DNA from: Branchiostoma floridae
Lineage: Eukaryota; Chordata; Leptocardii; Amphioxiformes; Branchiostomatidae
Direction of reading: 5' to 3'
Length of the DNA stretch: 64,000 nucleotides
NCBI RefSeq assembly: GCF_000003815.2
Contig: NC_049984.1
Location: forward strand, 19,121,309 to 19,185,308
Position 1 is the first letter of the stretch, and every line of letters begins with the position of its first letter. Below, piece after piece: positions 1 through 22,800 of the stretch. Position numbers and translations under genes: made by a program. Under the pieces are notes generated by a model. It was not told the origin of the DNA and ran no database searches. It saw nothing but the letters and a program-made list of their open reading frames with translations.

Positions 1-258
1 TTATTGTAAAGAGCTACATTGTGTAGGGGAATTTCCCCGGTACAATGAACCTATAAATACTGTACATAGCGTCTGTCCTCTCTGTCACGACCAGTGGAAG
101 ACTAGCTCTTCAGTGAGCTAAAACTGGATCGATATCCCTTTCCATTCCTTTCCTATCCTATATTCATACTTCATATGGTACATGAACTTTCTATAGTACA
201 TTATCTGCAAGAGAACTCATTGTAAACTCACTTCTTTGCTTGATTACTTTTTCTTTAG

Positions 259-9554
<9,296 letters not shown>

Positions 9555-9582
9555 TCAGTGAGGTCTAATTGTTGTGAAAACT

Positions 9583-9796
9583 GTAATGCTAGTTTTCCTT
9601 TATCCGTGGGGTAACCTATATCCGTTGATTTTCAAAACTGCGCATTTCGAGATATCAAGTCGACGAAGGGGGTTTCGAATATTGTAATATTGTCAAAATA
9701 TTGAACTCACATTTCATCTGAATGATAGTCCTACATACCCTGCTTTTGAAAACAACGGATATAGGTTACCCCATGGTTAAAGTGAACTAGCATAAC
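9583..9796. repeat. Long inverted repeat in AFG3L2 3' UTR
   Basis: The arms of about 50 nt share GGGGTAACCTATATCCGTTG (left, from about 9610) and its reverse complement (right, ending about 9773). The match continues outward through TGCTAGTT. A strong hairpin in the mRNA is expected. It may be a MITE. Confidence 0.75.
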
Positions 9797-10602
9797 ACAC
9801 TGAAAACCCATACTGTGATAGTTGTTTTACATCGTCTCTGATTCCTTACTGGGGACAAAACAAATCAAATGGTTTTCTCGTCAGCTCGGTAATTTTTGCC
9901 GCAAAGGTGTGCAAAAAATGAGGCACTTGATGTTGTGTGCAGAATAGAATGTACACATTGTACAAAGTCTTATGCCACATAATATAGAAACTCTGTAAGA
10001 AAAGAATTAAATCCTGAATTTCTCCGATTTTGATGACCATAGTTGTGTGTGAATGTGAGTGTGGCCGTTAAACATTTCAAAAGGAACAGTTAACAAGCCC
10101 AAAATGTGTACATACATTGTAAGACTATACAATGTGCTTTTCCTTAGCTACATCCTTACTAGCTATGTCACTGTGAAGATGTCTGTAAAGGACTGAAAAC
10201 CCATTTGATAAGAATAAAAAAAATGCAAATAATGTGTAGTATTTCTTTATTCAAGCTACTGTACATATTCTTTATAGGCTATGGAGGTAAGCTTCCACTC
10301 TTGCAAACATGAAAAAAAATTAATGTAAGGCTCAAACAACAACAATTTAATTAATGGCCTATTGTAAGTATGCAATCATTTAAATGTGATTTCTTTTTAC
10401 ATCACACCTCAATGATTCTTACTTCATAACAAAAACACAGGAAACATATTTAGTAGTCTAAGATTAGTTTGAAAGATTGAAGATCTAAAATAAACTATTC
10501 TGTATCTACGAAGAAAGATAAGGGACACAACAAGGACTATTGCTAATATTTTAAGTATTCAATAGCCCTTATGTTGGTAAAAAATAGCTGTACTTGTTCT
10601 TC

Positions 10603-10876
10603 TATGTAGAGACATGCAACGGTGCCACCAAACTGCCTCTTGTCTGTACTCTGCTATCTCAACCGTCACCATCAGTTCCTGACCGCCCTGCTTATAAATA
10701 TTAATGAGCTTACCCTTACATATGCGAGATCCCTTTTGAAAACTCAAAGGCCTATTCTCTGATTGGCTGACAGCTGGTTTGTGGTGACGCCGCCCACAGG
10801 AACTGATGGTGACAGTTGAGATAGCAGAGTACAGACAAGAGGCGGTTTGATGCCGTCGTTGGATGTCTCTGCGTAG
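10603..10876. repeat. Long inverted repeat in TCF25 3' UTR
   Basis: The left arm (about 10603-10681) and right arm (about 10799-10876) are reverse complements over roughly 75 nt, with a near-perfect core CTGTACTCTGCTATCTCAAC. The spacer is about 117 bp. The right arm ends only 20 bp below the TCF25 stop codon. Confidence 0.8.
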
Positions 10877-10896
10877 GAGAATGCATTTACATAAAT

Positions 10897-13800
10897 CTAG
10901 TCAAATTCGTCGTCCCATTCCTGCTCGTCGCTTTCCCTCCCGTCCTCCCGGGGGACGTTGGCGGGTTGGATGTTGGTCAGGAGGTCCCGCATGGCGTCCA
11001 TTAAGGCGTGTATCCCACGATGCAAGTCTGTATCCTGTCCGCCAACGGCCCCCTCTGCTTCGTCAGCCTGGCCTTGGACAACGTTCCTCACAGGCTGGTC
11101 CTGCAGAAGATATTCAGTATGTTATATTCAGTCATTCATTCATTCATTCGTCCCATACGGCTGATTAATTAGCCGTAGGGGCAGCACAACATGTTGTGCT
11201 GTATCAATAGGCATTTTAGTCCCCTGGCGGCGCCTATCTCCTCTCCGGGGCATGGTGAATGATGTAAATCACCGTGTGGCTGATACGACACGAAGGTTCG
11301 CCAGGCCTCCGTCCGGGTGATTTGTAGTGAATCACCAACTCCAGACAGAATGGTTTGCTCCATCCACACCGCACCATCGCATGTGTGGGGGTTCTTTAAC
11401 GTGCATGGGGTGTGGCTCTCCCCATACACGGGACCTCCATTTAACGTCCTATCCGAGGGACGGCCCCAGTCGAAGCCAGGTACTCACTCTCACCTGAGTA
11501 TATTCAGTATGTTATGTTAAAGGCTTCATATGACCTATGCAGTAAAGGCAATATAAGGCCACACCAATTTTATTTGTTGCTTCTCGTATTCACCTGTTCA
11601 TTTTCTTTTTTTTTCATTTTGACCAAAAAAAAGTCCAGAGAAAAATTATCACAGGTTTTTCTATCACATACCTATAAATATTACCATCCTGAGCCACATA
11701 CACATAATTTCAGTCTAAAAATAGTACCTTTTATTCAGAACATTGGTAACAAATTAAAAGAAGGGATTCATTGTATAAAACGTGCCATTAAACTCCTCAG
11801 GTTGTTGCTTTTTGTGTTATTTCAGCCGTATATCTTTACCTCAGACCTGAAAATTTTTTTTTATTTATTTTTCAACCTGTTAGTCCAAATTCTTTTCTGA
11901 AAAAATCCGAGAACCAACCAATGTGGCCTTATCAGTGTTTGTAAAGGTAAATTACTGTCATTTTTACAGGTACAACTATCATTGATGACTGAAAGTTATC
12001 AAAGTTATAACAATAGCCTTACTACACCATGCAATAGAAAAAAGAAAGATTATAGACCTTCGAAAAAAGAATTAAAGTACCTGTTTAAAACCTTATGTCA
12101 GTACAAAGAAACATGCACACGTCAGATCCAATGACACCAAATTTCCTACGATTGCAAGAGTTTTTTTCATAGTAGAATGTCCTGGAAACTAGTTATGACA
12201 GGTTATTCTAAAAGATTTTACAAAACTTATGGGACCGCGTAGCGCAGCGGGACCGTCGTCGGCCCGTGACCGAGAGGTTGCCGGTTTGAATCCGGCTGCC
12301 GTGTCATCGATCTTGTGCCCTTGGGAAAGGCACTTTACACGATTTTCCTCACTTTACTCAGGTGAAAATGAGTACTAAGCTTCGGCTCGGGGCGTCCCTC
12401 GGATAGGACGTAAAATGGAGGTCCCGTGTCTGGGGAGAGCCATACCCCATGCACGTTAAAGAACCCGCCACACGTGCGATGGTGGGGTGGTACAAAATCC
12501 TCCCGTCTATAATTGGTGATTCTCTACAAATCACCCGGACTCCAGGAAGAATACTGACATATCAGTCACTAATGGAGATCTGTATAACCAAACCAAACCA
12601 AACCAAACCAAACCAAACCAAACCAAACCAAACCAAACCAAACCAAACCAAACCAAACCAAACCAAAAACTTTAAGTGTAAGACAACATATCTGTCTGAC
12701 CTGCTGAGTGTTGTAGTTTGGCATCATGGACCTGAGGAACAGGGACAGGGTGCTGTGTTCTCCCTCTGTACCAGCTGGAACTCGTCTTCTGGAAAGGCAA
12801 AAGGTAAATATGGAATATTGATAACTATTGCCTTGTGGGACCGCGTAGCGCGGTGGGAACGTGTTCGCCCCGTGACCGAGAGGTTGCGGGTTCGAATCCG
12901 CCTGACGTGTTACCGATCTTGTGCCCTTGGGAAAGGCACTTTACACGGCTTTCCTCACTATACTCAGGTGAAAATGAGTACCTAGCTTCGGCTCACGGTG
13001 ATTTACATCATTCACCCAGACGGGAGACTTGTCGCATATGAAAGGGTATGTCACCCCGTAAGGGGCGGTATAACCCCGTCGTGTGTAAACATGTGCGATC
13101 ACGTCGACCGATGATGTATGTTCGTCTGTATCTCTGTGGATCTGCCGCTACCAGCCCAAAGCTGCCTAGGCAGATCCGTGTAATGAGTTGTATCATTGTC
13201 AATAAATAAAATAAATAAATAAATAAATAAATTGTCTTGAAGTTAAACAGTGTGGCAGATTTCTGTCCTGAAGTGTAAATATTTCAAGCCTGCTATGAAG
13301 TCAAATTTACTACTATCTTACCTCTGTGGCCTAGTGTAGCTAATGATGGCATTGGCAGGAGGAAGGGGATCATAGGACAGCACCGGAGCATTGGCTAGAT
13401 CCTGTGGGGAACCAAAGATAAAATATGCGGTGATTATGAACATTTTGTATGTGTATGTGCCAAATTATTTTCTGCTAAGAAATTACAAGCACAGAAAGCT
13501 TTACGTTTAAATTCTATACATACATCTACATGTATGTTGTATCTAACCTAGTCAAAACATTAGACAGAGTATTAGGAAGGCAAGTGAAATATAACACTAT
13601 TTGAATTCCAAATGACCAAGCTGATTACATAATACTTAATTTTCATGTAACATAATCATGTGCCATGGTATGATTGCCAGGTCGGTGTATTATGTCAAAT
13701 ATTAAAGGCAGTTATACCGGCTAAACAACTCAGATACATATACTTCCACTAGCAACATTAACAACAGAACATTGGCTGACCCTTGGCAGTGCAGCTGTGG

Positions 13801-16800
13801 CATCCTTGATCTCAGACACGATGATGTGCCTGTAAATGTTCCGTGGGGTGCCTTGGTACCTCAGCTGTCTCCTGTCAAAGTAGAAGACACCGTAAAGATT
13901 ATTCCCAACATACAAAATGACAAAGCCTTATAATCAAAGCCCCTCTCCCACACATTTGACAAGATTTGTCCATGGTCATTGCTAAATCAAAAAATTGCCA
14001 GACATACTTTTCACCTGACAATATACATCTGTACCCCATAACATACATTAGGATGGGGCTCAAGGACCTGACAACAACGGTTGATCTCTGAAAACTGTGG
14101 GATGACTGAAGGACCAGCGGCTGAGTTACTGCCAAAAATGTCCTTTAGAGCTCATAGACTGGTTCTGCTGTGTGGCAGAAACATACTGTACATCTTGGAA
14201 GGGATGGAAGAACAATGTGACAAGTTTTGACAAGTTTGACAAGTTTTATTACAGATGCACGGCATAGCAGCAGTAGCTGAATTGCGCCGCCATTTACAAT
14301 TTTGTACATTAAAACCAGCCATGATAAAATCTGTTCGTTATCTTACAAACTTAAAAGCAAATACATTTACAAGCATTTTAGAATTGTACCATACTATTGA
14401 AGGGTACTCATCGTTCCGAGAGGATTATAAAAATAACGAAACAAAGGGTTGTCGTACAACAATATAGTTACATATAATCAAGTGTCTTATCGATGCAGTG
14501 TAATATACATTAGGATTAGCGCTCAGTTCGGTGAGGGTAGTCACTTGTTCAGTAAATTCACAAGATATGGTATAGGCGAGTTCTTGTATCTGTCTGTACG
14601 GCATAGTGGCATGTCCAGTTTCTCTGAGCTGCGAGTGGAACGTCCAGTCATGTTTAATATGTACAGTCAAACCTGCCCAAGCGACCGCCTCTTCTTAGTG
14701 ACTACCTGGCCATTACGACCGCTTTTTCTCGGTCCCGAAAATTTTCCCCATTGACGTAAGGATTAAGTGACCTCTTCACAATGACCACCTGGCCAAAAAA
14801 ATTGGGACCAAATCCCTACCCATAACGACTGCATTATTTTCAAATCTTGAGGTGTCATCGATTTCCAATAATAACTGGCACGATTTTGTGCCCAATTCAG
14901 TCAGTTTGCGTCGGATTTTGACTATTACGATGCTATATTCAAAATAAAGATGGCGGAGGATGCACGTGCGTGTGCTTGCTATTTGCCATTAAACACAACC
15001 GTTACGGAAACCATTGAAACTATGCATCTAGCATGTTGTGAGTCAATACTCTTCTAACCGACCACCTGACCAAATCAACTGCTTTTGCCCAGTCCCCCCG
15101 GTTTGACTGTATGTCCTACTTTTTCCTGCCCTCCTCCACCAGTGGGTCCCCCTGGTCCACCCTGTCTAGTACAGCCTTCACGTTCCTCTCCAGCCACTGC
15201 ATGACCTCCGGCTCCTTCCACAGGGGGCTGGTCCTCCCCACAAACAGGGCCACCAGCTGGCCTAGGGCTTCTGGTTGGCTGGGAACATGCAGACAGGATG
15301 TTAGAAAACGCATACATGTACAAGCACAATGATCAGATAATGAAAGATTTTACATTTGCAAAGATCATATTATGGAGTCTAGAAATAGTTTGTAACAATA
15401 AACGATATGTCAATAAAGGTTAGTCTTTTGCACATTAATTCATAGTTAGGATTTTTAAAAGAATCTGTTCTCCAACTAGATACTTTTGCATATCAATTTT
15501 ATAGGATATGAACCTGTTCTCCAACGAGATCTCTTAAGTGTCACTGATGAAATGTAATGGACATATGACCGTTTCCAAAACCATATCCAGTCGTTTGAGT
15601 AATTGCTATTTGGCATATAAAAAGTAGCCTGTCCATATACCTGACTTGAGCCTGTGGACCAAAGAACTGATGGTTCTCCACTTCCTTGTCTGGGTGGATA
15701 GAACACTTATCCAACAGGGGAAACAAGACCTGGAAATGAAGAGAACATTGCTGATGTTTCTGGATCTTTTTTTTGCAAAGATCAGAAAACGTGAATTGGA
15801 CAGTGTGCAGAATAGCATCCTAGTAGCAGTAGCTGCTATCAAAACTAATTTTGTCAAACGTGAATACCAGGTACTCATAAAAGTACATGTCAGTCCCAAG
15901 GAGAAGTTCCATGCTGCTTAACTGACATACACAGTCATACTTTTCCATGTTGTGATGAGGTTTATATGAAGTATTCTACATGGGAAAACTACAACAGAAA
16001 TCTATTGGCACAGTACTTACAGATGGAAACATGATGAGAGCCCTTTGTAACTGAAACAAGGAGAAAAAGAAAGTTAGCATTACCTGTGATTATATATCCG
16101 AAGTTGAAACTGGATCATATGATATGTAGTGGCAAAGGAATACAACACACACATGTCATATACATCATAGCAATTAGTTATTTAGATCTACCTGGGGTAA
16201 TTTGGAGACCCCAAACAATGTTCCAAAGCATATCTGATACAAACGTGTTGCATGCCTTTTGTCAGTTCTAAGTCATCCGAAAACTGTTGCGTATGATCAT
16301 CCGACGCAAGCACGACTAGTAGAGGCCGAAAGAGGTCAGGGATGATACTTCTGATATTTAATCCATTTCATACCTTCCCGTGTGCCTGCACGCGTACCAG
16401 GACCATACTATTTTCACAGTAGGGGTGTTTCTACGTTGCTAAATGTTTTTGTATTTACAAAACTGTAAGTCTATTTCCATTGGGTTTGAAAAGATGAGTA
16501 AGAGGTTTCCTGTACCAGATCATCAGCATCCTCCTCCTCTGCCTCCTCCTCTCGGCTCAGCTGGAATGTTGCCATGGCAACAGACAACGCCCAGTTAGGA
16601 AGCTGTGAGAGGTTCCTGTGGATCTGCAGAAACAGTAAAGTAAACTAAAAGACATTTGGGTTATGATAACTGCTTGGGTATCACTGTTATAATAATCCAG
16701 ATACATGTAAACAAAAGTAGGAGAAAACAACTCAAGATCAGACAGGAGCATCTGCTAACAAAATGGAACTTTTCAAGTAAAGTTTTACATCATTCCATGA

Positions 16801-19800
16801 GTTTGTAACTCTTTATGGACTGGAGACCTAAACAGTTTTAATATTCACTGCAAGTCAGTGTGCATAACATTTTATGCAGCAAAGTCATCATGAAATTGTA
16901 TAAGGAAAGGACAACACTTTTTTCAAAAACCATCTGTGAACTATATCCTCTACTCAATGACCATAAGGCCCACGGAATGAAGTAAACTATTCACTCTTGT
17001 ATGAAGAAAATGTGTAACACTTATGACTGATGCAGCTAGGTATAATCTTTCACAGTATATAAAGTGTAAAGGCCTATATAGTCATTTATGCTGCTTTCAC
17101 AATGCACCAGATAGGCAGCTGATAACAACACTAAGCTGGGATACTAGCATATGCCTGAGGCATTTCCACAGTACTTCACACAATTAAGACCCAAACCATG
17201 GGTTCACAATCCTGCGCTCAGGTATTCAACGTGAGGTGACTATCATGAGGGTATGTATGGGGGTATGGCTAGTATGTAAAAGACTGGTGGGCTACAAATG
17301 TATCCCCTTTCAAGTCCTGGCCAGCATATATGGTAATATAAAAGTTTCTGTTTTGGTACTGGGAAGTTGCTACAGTTGCATTCCTAGAATAAAATCCCCG
17401 TTGTTTAAGGGGCCTGCTATCTCGCAAAACCACAACGCTGGGCATCCATGCATAAAGCGATGAACACACCCTGCCCTACTACTGTGACACACGGCACCAG
17501 AAGGACATGATACAACCCTGCAATTTGTACAATGGGTGACCTGGGTGAGTACAAATTCTGCTACACTGCCACTTTACATGTAGCACTTAGTAGTTGTTAC
17601 TAGTACCAAACATGTTAACTGCATAATGACAGAGGTTGGGAGGCATTTCTTGGGACATTGAAGCAGATTGATAGTTGTTTTAGCCTTGGGCTTTATCATA
17701 TTACTAAGTGAAGGACGGAGCCTTTGTTTCATGGTGAAAAAGTCTCTCAAAAAACTACCACAATACCAGCAAAAACGTATATTTGAGAGTTGGTTTTAAT
17801 TACAGATGAAATTCTTGACTTCCTTATTAACAGACAGATGTTCAAGCTTTGTGTATATGTATTTGACTTATTAAAGTATCAATTTGCATAGAACTGTTGA
17901 CCTGGCAAAAGCTAGGGTAACATTATCAGGTTCAGTTGAGTAATTCTCCTCCAAACTGACATAGTTTAAGTTCATCTTAGGATCTTTTAAAACATACGTT
18001 GTTTCGTTGATACACGGTTTCAAACAAATAGTCAATTTGGAAGACACAGATACATTTGTGCATTTGCACATTAAAAGCATTTCAACATGGGTGCACATGT
18101 ACATGTGGTCTCTTGCAAAACATGCACAACATGAAAGCTGCATATTATGCATTTACTAGCTAACATAGAGAGTAAAAACATGTCAATTTCAGAGCAGCTA
18201 TTTCTATGAACAAAGAACAAAATTGCTGTCCTGAAAACCAGGTATTTAGTAACGGTTGGAAAGTGAAAATATGTCAGCCATTGCCCTCCAGCCTTTTGAC
18301 ACTTTTCTTCTCATCAATCATTTTCTGTAAACAATGCCCATCCAGTGCAAGGCCTGTCCTGCACTGTGTGACACTCAGAACATTCTGTCATCAGACAAGG
18401 TCGATATTCAATGTAATGCCTAAGGGCACGGTGACATAGGTCTTGTAGTCGTCGTATGCTTGCTAACTTCGGGCATGTTATGGGACAGCCATGCATGCGT
18501 CCTTCAAAGTACAGCTGTCTTCATACACAAAAAGCTGTCTTGGATCCCTGTCAGTGGTTGTTTCTTTCACAGCCTGCTTAAAAATCCTACAATATCAAAA
18601 TCGTACAATGATCGCACGACCTCAGTGACCGTGCCCTATTAAACTACCAAACAAAAACAAGAGGCCAACAGCAACCTTAGTAATAGTATGGAGAAGGTTG
18701 AATAGCACTGTCAAAGTACAGTCAAACCTGTATTAGGGGCCACCTCTACAGAGGGGCCACCTGTCCATAGTGGCCACTTTCTGTCAGTCCCTTGGGTATT
18801 TTATCTACAAGTTGCCACCTCTATACAGAGGCCACCTGTCTATAGTGGCCAAATTTGTCCGGTCCCTTGAGTGGCCGCTATAGACAGGTTTGACTGTATG
18901 AAATACATGCAAAGTACTTTTGTACGCCAATACAGAAACCTGATTATACTGTAATTGTAGTCAGCCAGACAAACAGACGCACAAGATATTGTACCACTTA
19001 TTGCCCTCCTGTTCTCTGTCACCAAAACAAGGACAAGGCTCTTTACATTGCAGCAATGTCATCACAATGATACACATACACAGGGCCCGAAATACTTTTT
19101 TCAGCCAGGTTGTCCAAGTGGCAACCTGACTCAAAAGCCAGGTTGCGCCATCAACATTTCAGGTTGCCCCACTTTCAAATTGTTACTTTCTTCAAATCAG
19201 CTACTTATCCATTATCTTTTCTTCCAGTTATATGTAACTATGTAATATGTTTTATGTTATCAAAAAATAAATACAAAAGCTTATGCATGTAGGTGGGGAA
19301 AAAGCAGTGTTCAAACTGCAAAATTTCAGGTTGCTCAGTGTGCAACCTGGGTTTAAAATTAAGTTGCGCAAAGCAAAATGTGGTTGCATTTTCAAGTGGG
19401 CAAGTGGGTATTTCGAGCCCTGCATACATGTTATGATGTACATGCATGCAAGCTTCTAATAATCTTGATGAAACATTATCTAGTTGATCCAGGCCAAGAC
19501 TGATCAACTGACAAAATCGTGACCGCAGTGAAAAGCGTAAACTGACAGCACACCACAATGGCGCTGAGGTCAGCACTTGGGAAGGTCTGCTGTTGTCTGA
19601 AGGAGAAGAAACTGGAGGAAGACGTCCAGATTGGTTCTATGGAAGACATCAGAGATGAAGACGAAGAACAGCCACTCATAGCAGACCTTTTTAATGATGA
19701 GGAGTTCTTGCAGCAAGATGAGGAAAAGGTATTTGCATTCATGTTTCCTACAGTTCCGTATGTCAACATAAATTGTCTAACATATCTAGACATGTCTGTA

Positions 19801-22800
19801 GGGATAATACAGAATTTTAACATTGACGCCTTCAATTGCCTTTATGAGTTAAATTTTTTATTTTTTTTAAATTGAAAAAAAAAAAAAATCGCAAGCGAAT
19901 CCAAGAAGCAACAAATAAAATTGGTTTGGCCTACAGACGAACCAGAAAGAACATCAGGGACAAGAATTGTGTCATTTTAAAAGTGTAAAGGGTTATGGTA
20001 AAAAATGTTTTAAGTTTAATCTCATGAAGTGATGATAATCTTTCCTCCACACTAGGTAATTGATTTCCTTGCCAGTGATGAGCTGATGACAGACAAGATT
20101 GACTGCCAGCATGTGAGTGAAGACCAGTATGACCAGTATTTTGAAACGGAAGTCTACAGCGAGGAAGCGGTCTTCGAGGCTGCCATGAACTGGCTGGAGA
20201 AGTCCAAACAGGACGAAGACGACAAGAATGCCGCCAACGTTCTCCAGGCAGTGCGACTGACACTACTGAAGCCCAGTCAGCTGGAGAAGTTAGAGCAGCA
20301 TCCCCTCGTGATGGCCTCGACTGAGGCACAGGAGATGATCCAGCATGTCAAGCTAAAGAACCAAGAAGTCAGTCTCAGATTTGCCAAACTAGTTATAATC
20401 TTGAAGATATGAGTTTCCTGTCACCACTGTTGATGCTGAGATCAAAAAGCTGTTGATATATACAAAAAGATACATTTTGAGAAAGTCAGTTTCAACTCCA
20501 AAGCAGATTAGATGGGACCTACACAAAGTTACTTCATAGAGCACACCTCTGAATATATCTTGGACTCAAGATGCTAGTCTTAAAACAATTTCAAAGTCTG
20601 CCGTGGCTAACTCACAAGCTGACTCACCCAAGAGTAAAATTTGCGGGCCATTGGGCCAGGAAATAGTTTCGTCTGTTCTCTTATGGAAACCAAGTGGTTC
20701 AGGGTACATTGCAGAAGTTTGACTTTTACGGACACTTTAACTAGAGACTCTGGTATTGAACTTAGAACAAGCAATGTTAAATAGGGCTCTATGGAGTGTA
20801 ATATGTACTAGCCTGGTCCCAACATCTGGTTGATAATGTATGTAATGTATGTGCAATGTAAATCCTATTGAGTGCACCAAGCTGCCTTGGTGGTATTCTT
20901 TCAGTTCTGACCTTTAGGGCTTTGAAATCAGAGACTAACTTTTGGTTTCTGCTGATGCAGGTGCCTGTGGAGTCAAGTGATGAGGATGACTTTCAGTCTA
21001 CTTCCTCAGAAGAAGAGGAGGAAGAGGAGGAGGATGCTGATGAGGAGGCTCCAGAAGATCAGGCATCAGAGGGGGAGGATGACATTGGTGAAGACTTCAG
21101 CAATCACACCAGGAGGGGAACAATAATCCTAGACATATGGCAGCGGTTACTGCAGAACCTGAGGGAGGGGGGTAAACAGCCACAAGAGGAGGCACCCGAA
21201 GCAGACTCTCATGAGGCAAACAATTCAGAAGACAATGAGAAAACTCAGGGGTCAAGCTGGAACATCTTCAGAACCATTGGCAGGCTCTTTTCAAGATCTG
21301 AAGAGGAAGAAACACAAGATGCCCCAGAAGACACACAAGCTTTGATAAGCGAACCAGATGTACCAGAGCAGCAAAAGTCACCTACACGCGCTAAAAGGAG
21401 GTGGATGCAGACTGTAGGGAAGATCGAACTGCAGAGAGCTTTAAAGAACCTGGACATGAATCCAAAGATAAGAAGGGAGAGGCTTGTTAAGTCCCTTTAC
21501 CTTGATGAAGCCAACGCAGATATGTTACCAGTACCCGACATCGATGCACTTCGAAGACCGCTGACACTGAAGGAGGAATTTGAAAATACCAAGCCTTGGG
21601 AGATGGTCACCAGAATGAAGGAATACCAGGATGCCATCGGAGGGGTGGTGAAACCACGGAAGTTTTCCGCCAGCATTGCTGACTTGGCAGATATGGAGAC
21701 GTGTTACATGTACAAGCCAAGGAAAAACACGCTCAAGGGAAGGAGCAGTATTGGGAAGTCTGAGATGTGCCTCGAGATCATAGAGCGAAATAAAGTCAAG
21801 ACAAACAGATTGATTCACACAGCTAAAGAGCCTGCACAACAAACAACCAAGACAAAGAGAAAGACACGTGATTCGAGGAGAGTGAAGTCAGTGGCATTAC
21901 TGAACTTTACAGAAGTTGATCTGATTGCACAAGCAAAACAAGAAGCTAGTACGGTTCAACAAATCAGCAATGTTCAAGACCAAGAGATAAATGGGTTACA
22001 ACAAGAGAAGATTGAAAATAGTCTAAATCAAGAGAAGGATGAGATTGGTTTACACAGAGAGGAGAGTGGCAAAGAGTTACACCAAGAGGAAAGTGAGAAC
22101 AGGTCTACTCAATCGTGTAAGGATGAAGATGAGCCAGAATCAAAATGGAGTGAGTTTGTAGACAAGATAGAGGATGGTGCAGAGGAGGTGGTGGAGACGG
22201 TGAGGGAGGCAATGACCGATGTCGTAGATGCAAGCAAACTAGCTGGAACAGCACTGGTGGGCATGTTACATGCAGTGGGGGACTTGGTCACCGCTGATTC
22301 CTCTTCAACATTATCTTCCTCCAAGAAGAAGAAGAAAGAACCCGTGGATGTCAACAAGATCTTGCCTAGCATACTTGAGTACAAGCCAAGGAAGGGGATG
22401 GCAGAACATGTCTTCTTCATCTTTGGGAAGCCAGGCATTCTGTGCTGTGATGCAGACACCAAGTCCTGGTACAAAGTCAGCAGCCTCCCAGAAGACTACG
22501 TCGAGTCCCCCAGCATTGCTGCAAACACGTGCATGTTTTACCTCACAGGTGGCGCTCTCATGGTCACCAGTAAGAAGGGAAATGAGTACAAGAAGACCGT
22601 AAGGAGGGGATACGCCTACAACTTCATGAAGGACAAGTGGACCAAGCTGCCCCGCATGAACACCCCGAGGTATGGCCACACGTCAGTGATAATTGAAGGC
22701 ACGCTCTACGTTATAGGTGGAGAGAATGAGGGCAAACCGCTGGTCCACTTGGAGAAGTACAACCAAGCTGCCAAGGTGTGGGAGGTCTGTGACTCTGCAG

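Larger units (their letters stand above)
9555..10896. other. Convergent 3' UTR zone of AFG3L2 and TCF25
   Basis: The two genes end tail-to-tail here. A + strand AATAAA is at 10211-10216 and a - strand AATAAA (read as TTTATT on +) at 10246-10251, so both transcripts probably terminate within a few tens of bases of each other or overlap. Two long inverted repeats (9583-9796 and 10603-10876) occupy the presumptive UTRs. Confidence 0.5.

Noticed and set aside
11514-11900. 128-residue + strand ORF
   Set aside because: AT-rich frame inside a GGCCACACC-family TIR element.
12449-12985. 178-residue + strand ORF
   Set aside because: It runs through a SINE, the (AAACC)n array and a second SINE, giving a KPNQT repeat; on the other strand it overlaps a TCF25 exon.
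15116-15313. Separate small gene ending EEGRKK
   Set aside because: The stop is a read-through artefact; splicing at 15120 into 13871 continues TCF25 in frame.
19238-19576. 112-residue - strand ORF
   Set aside because: Covers modular hairpin C and the antisense of the BACK-Kelch 5' end; no domain.
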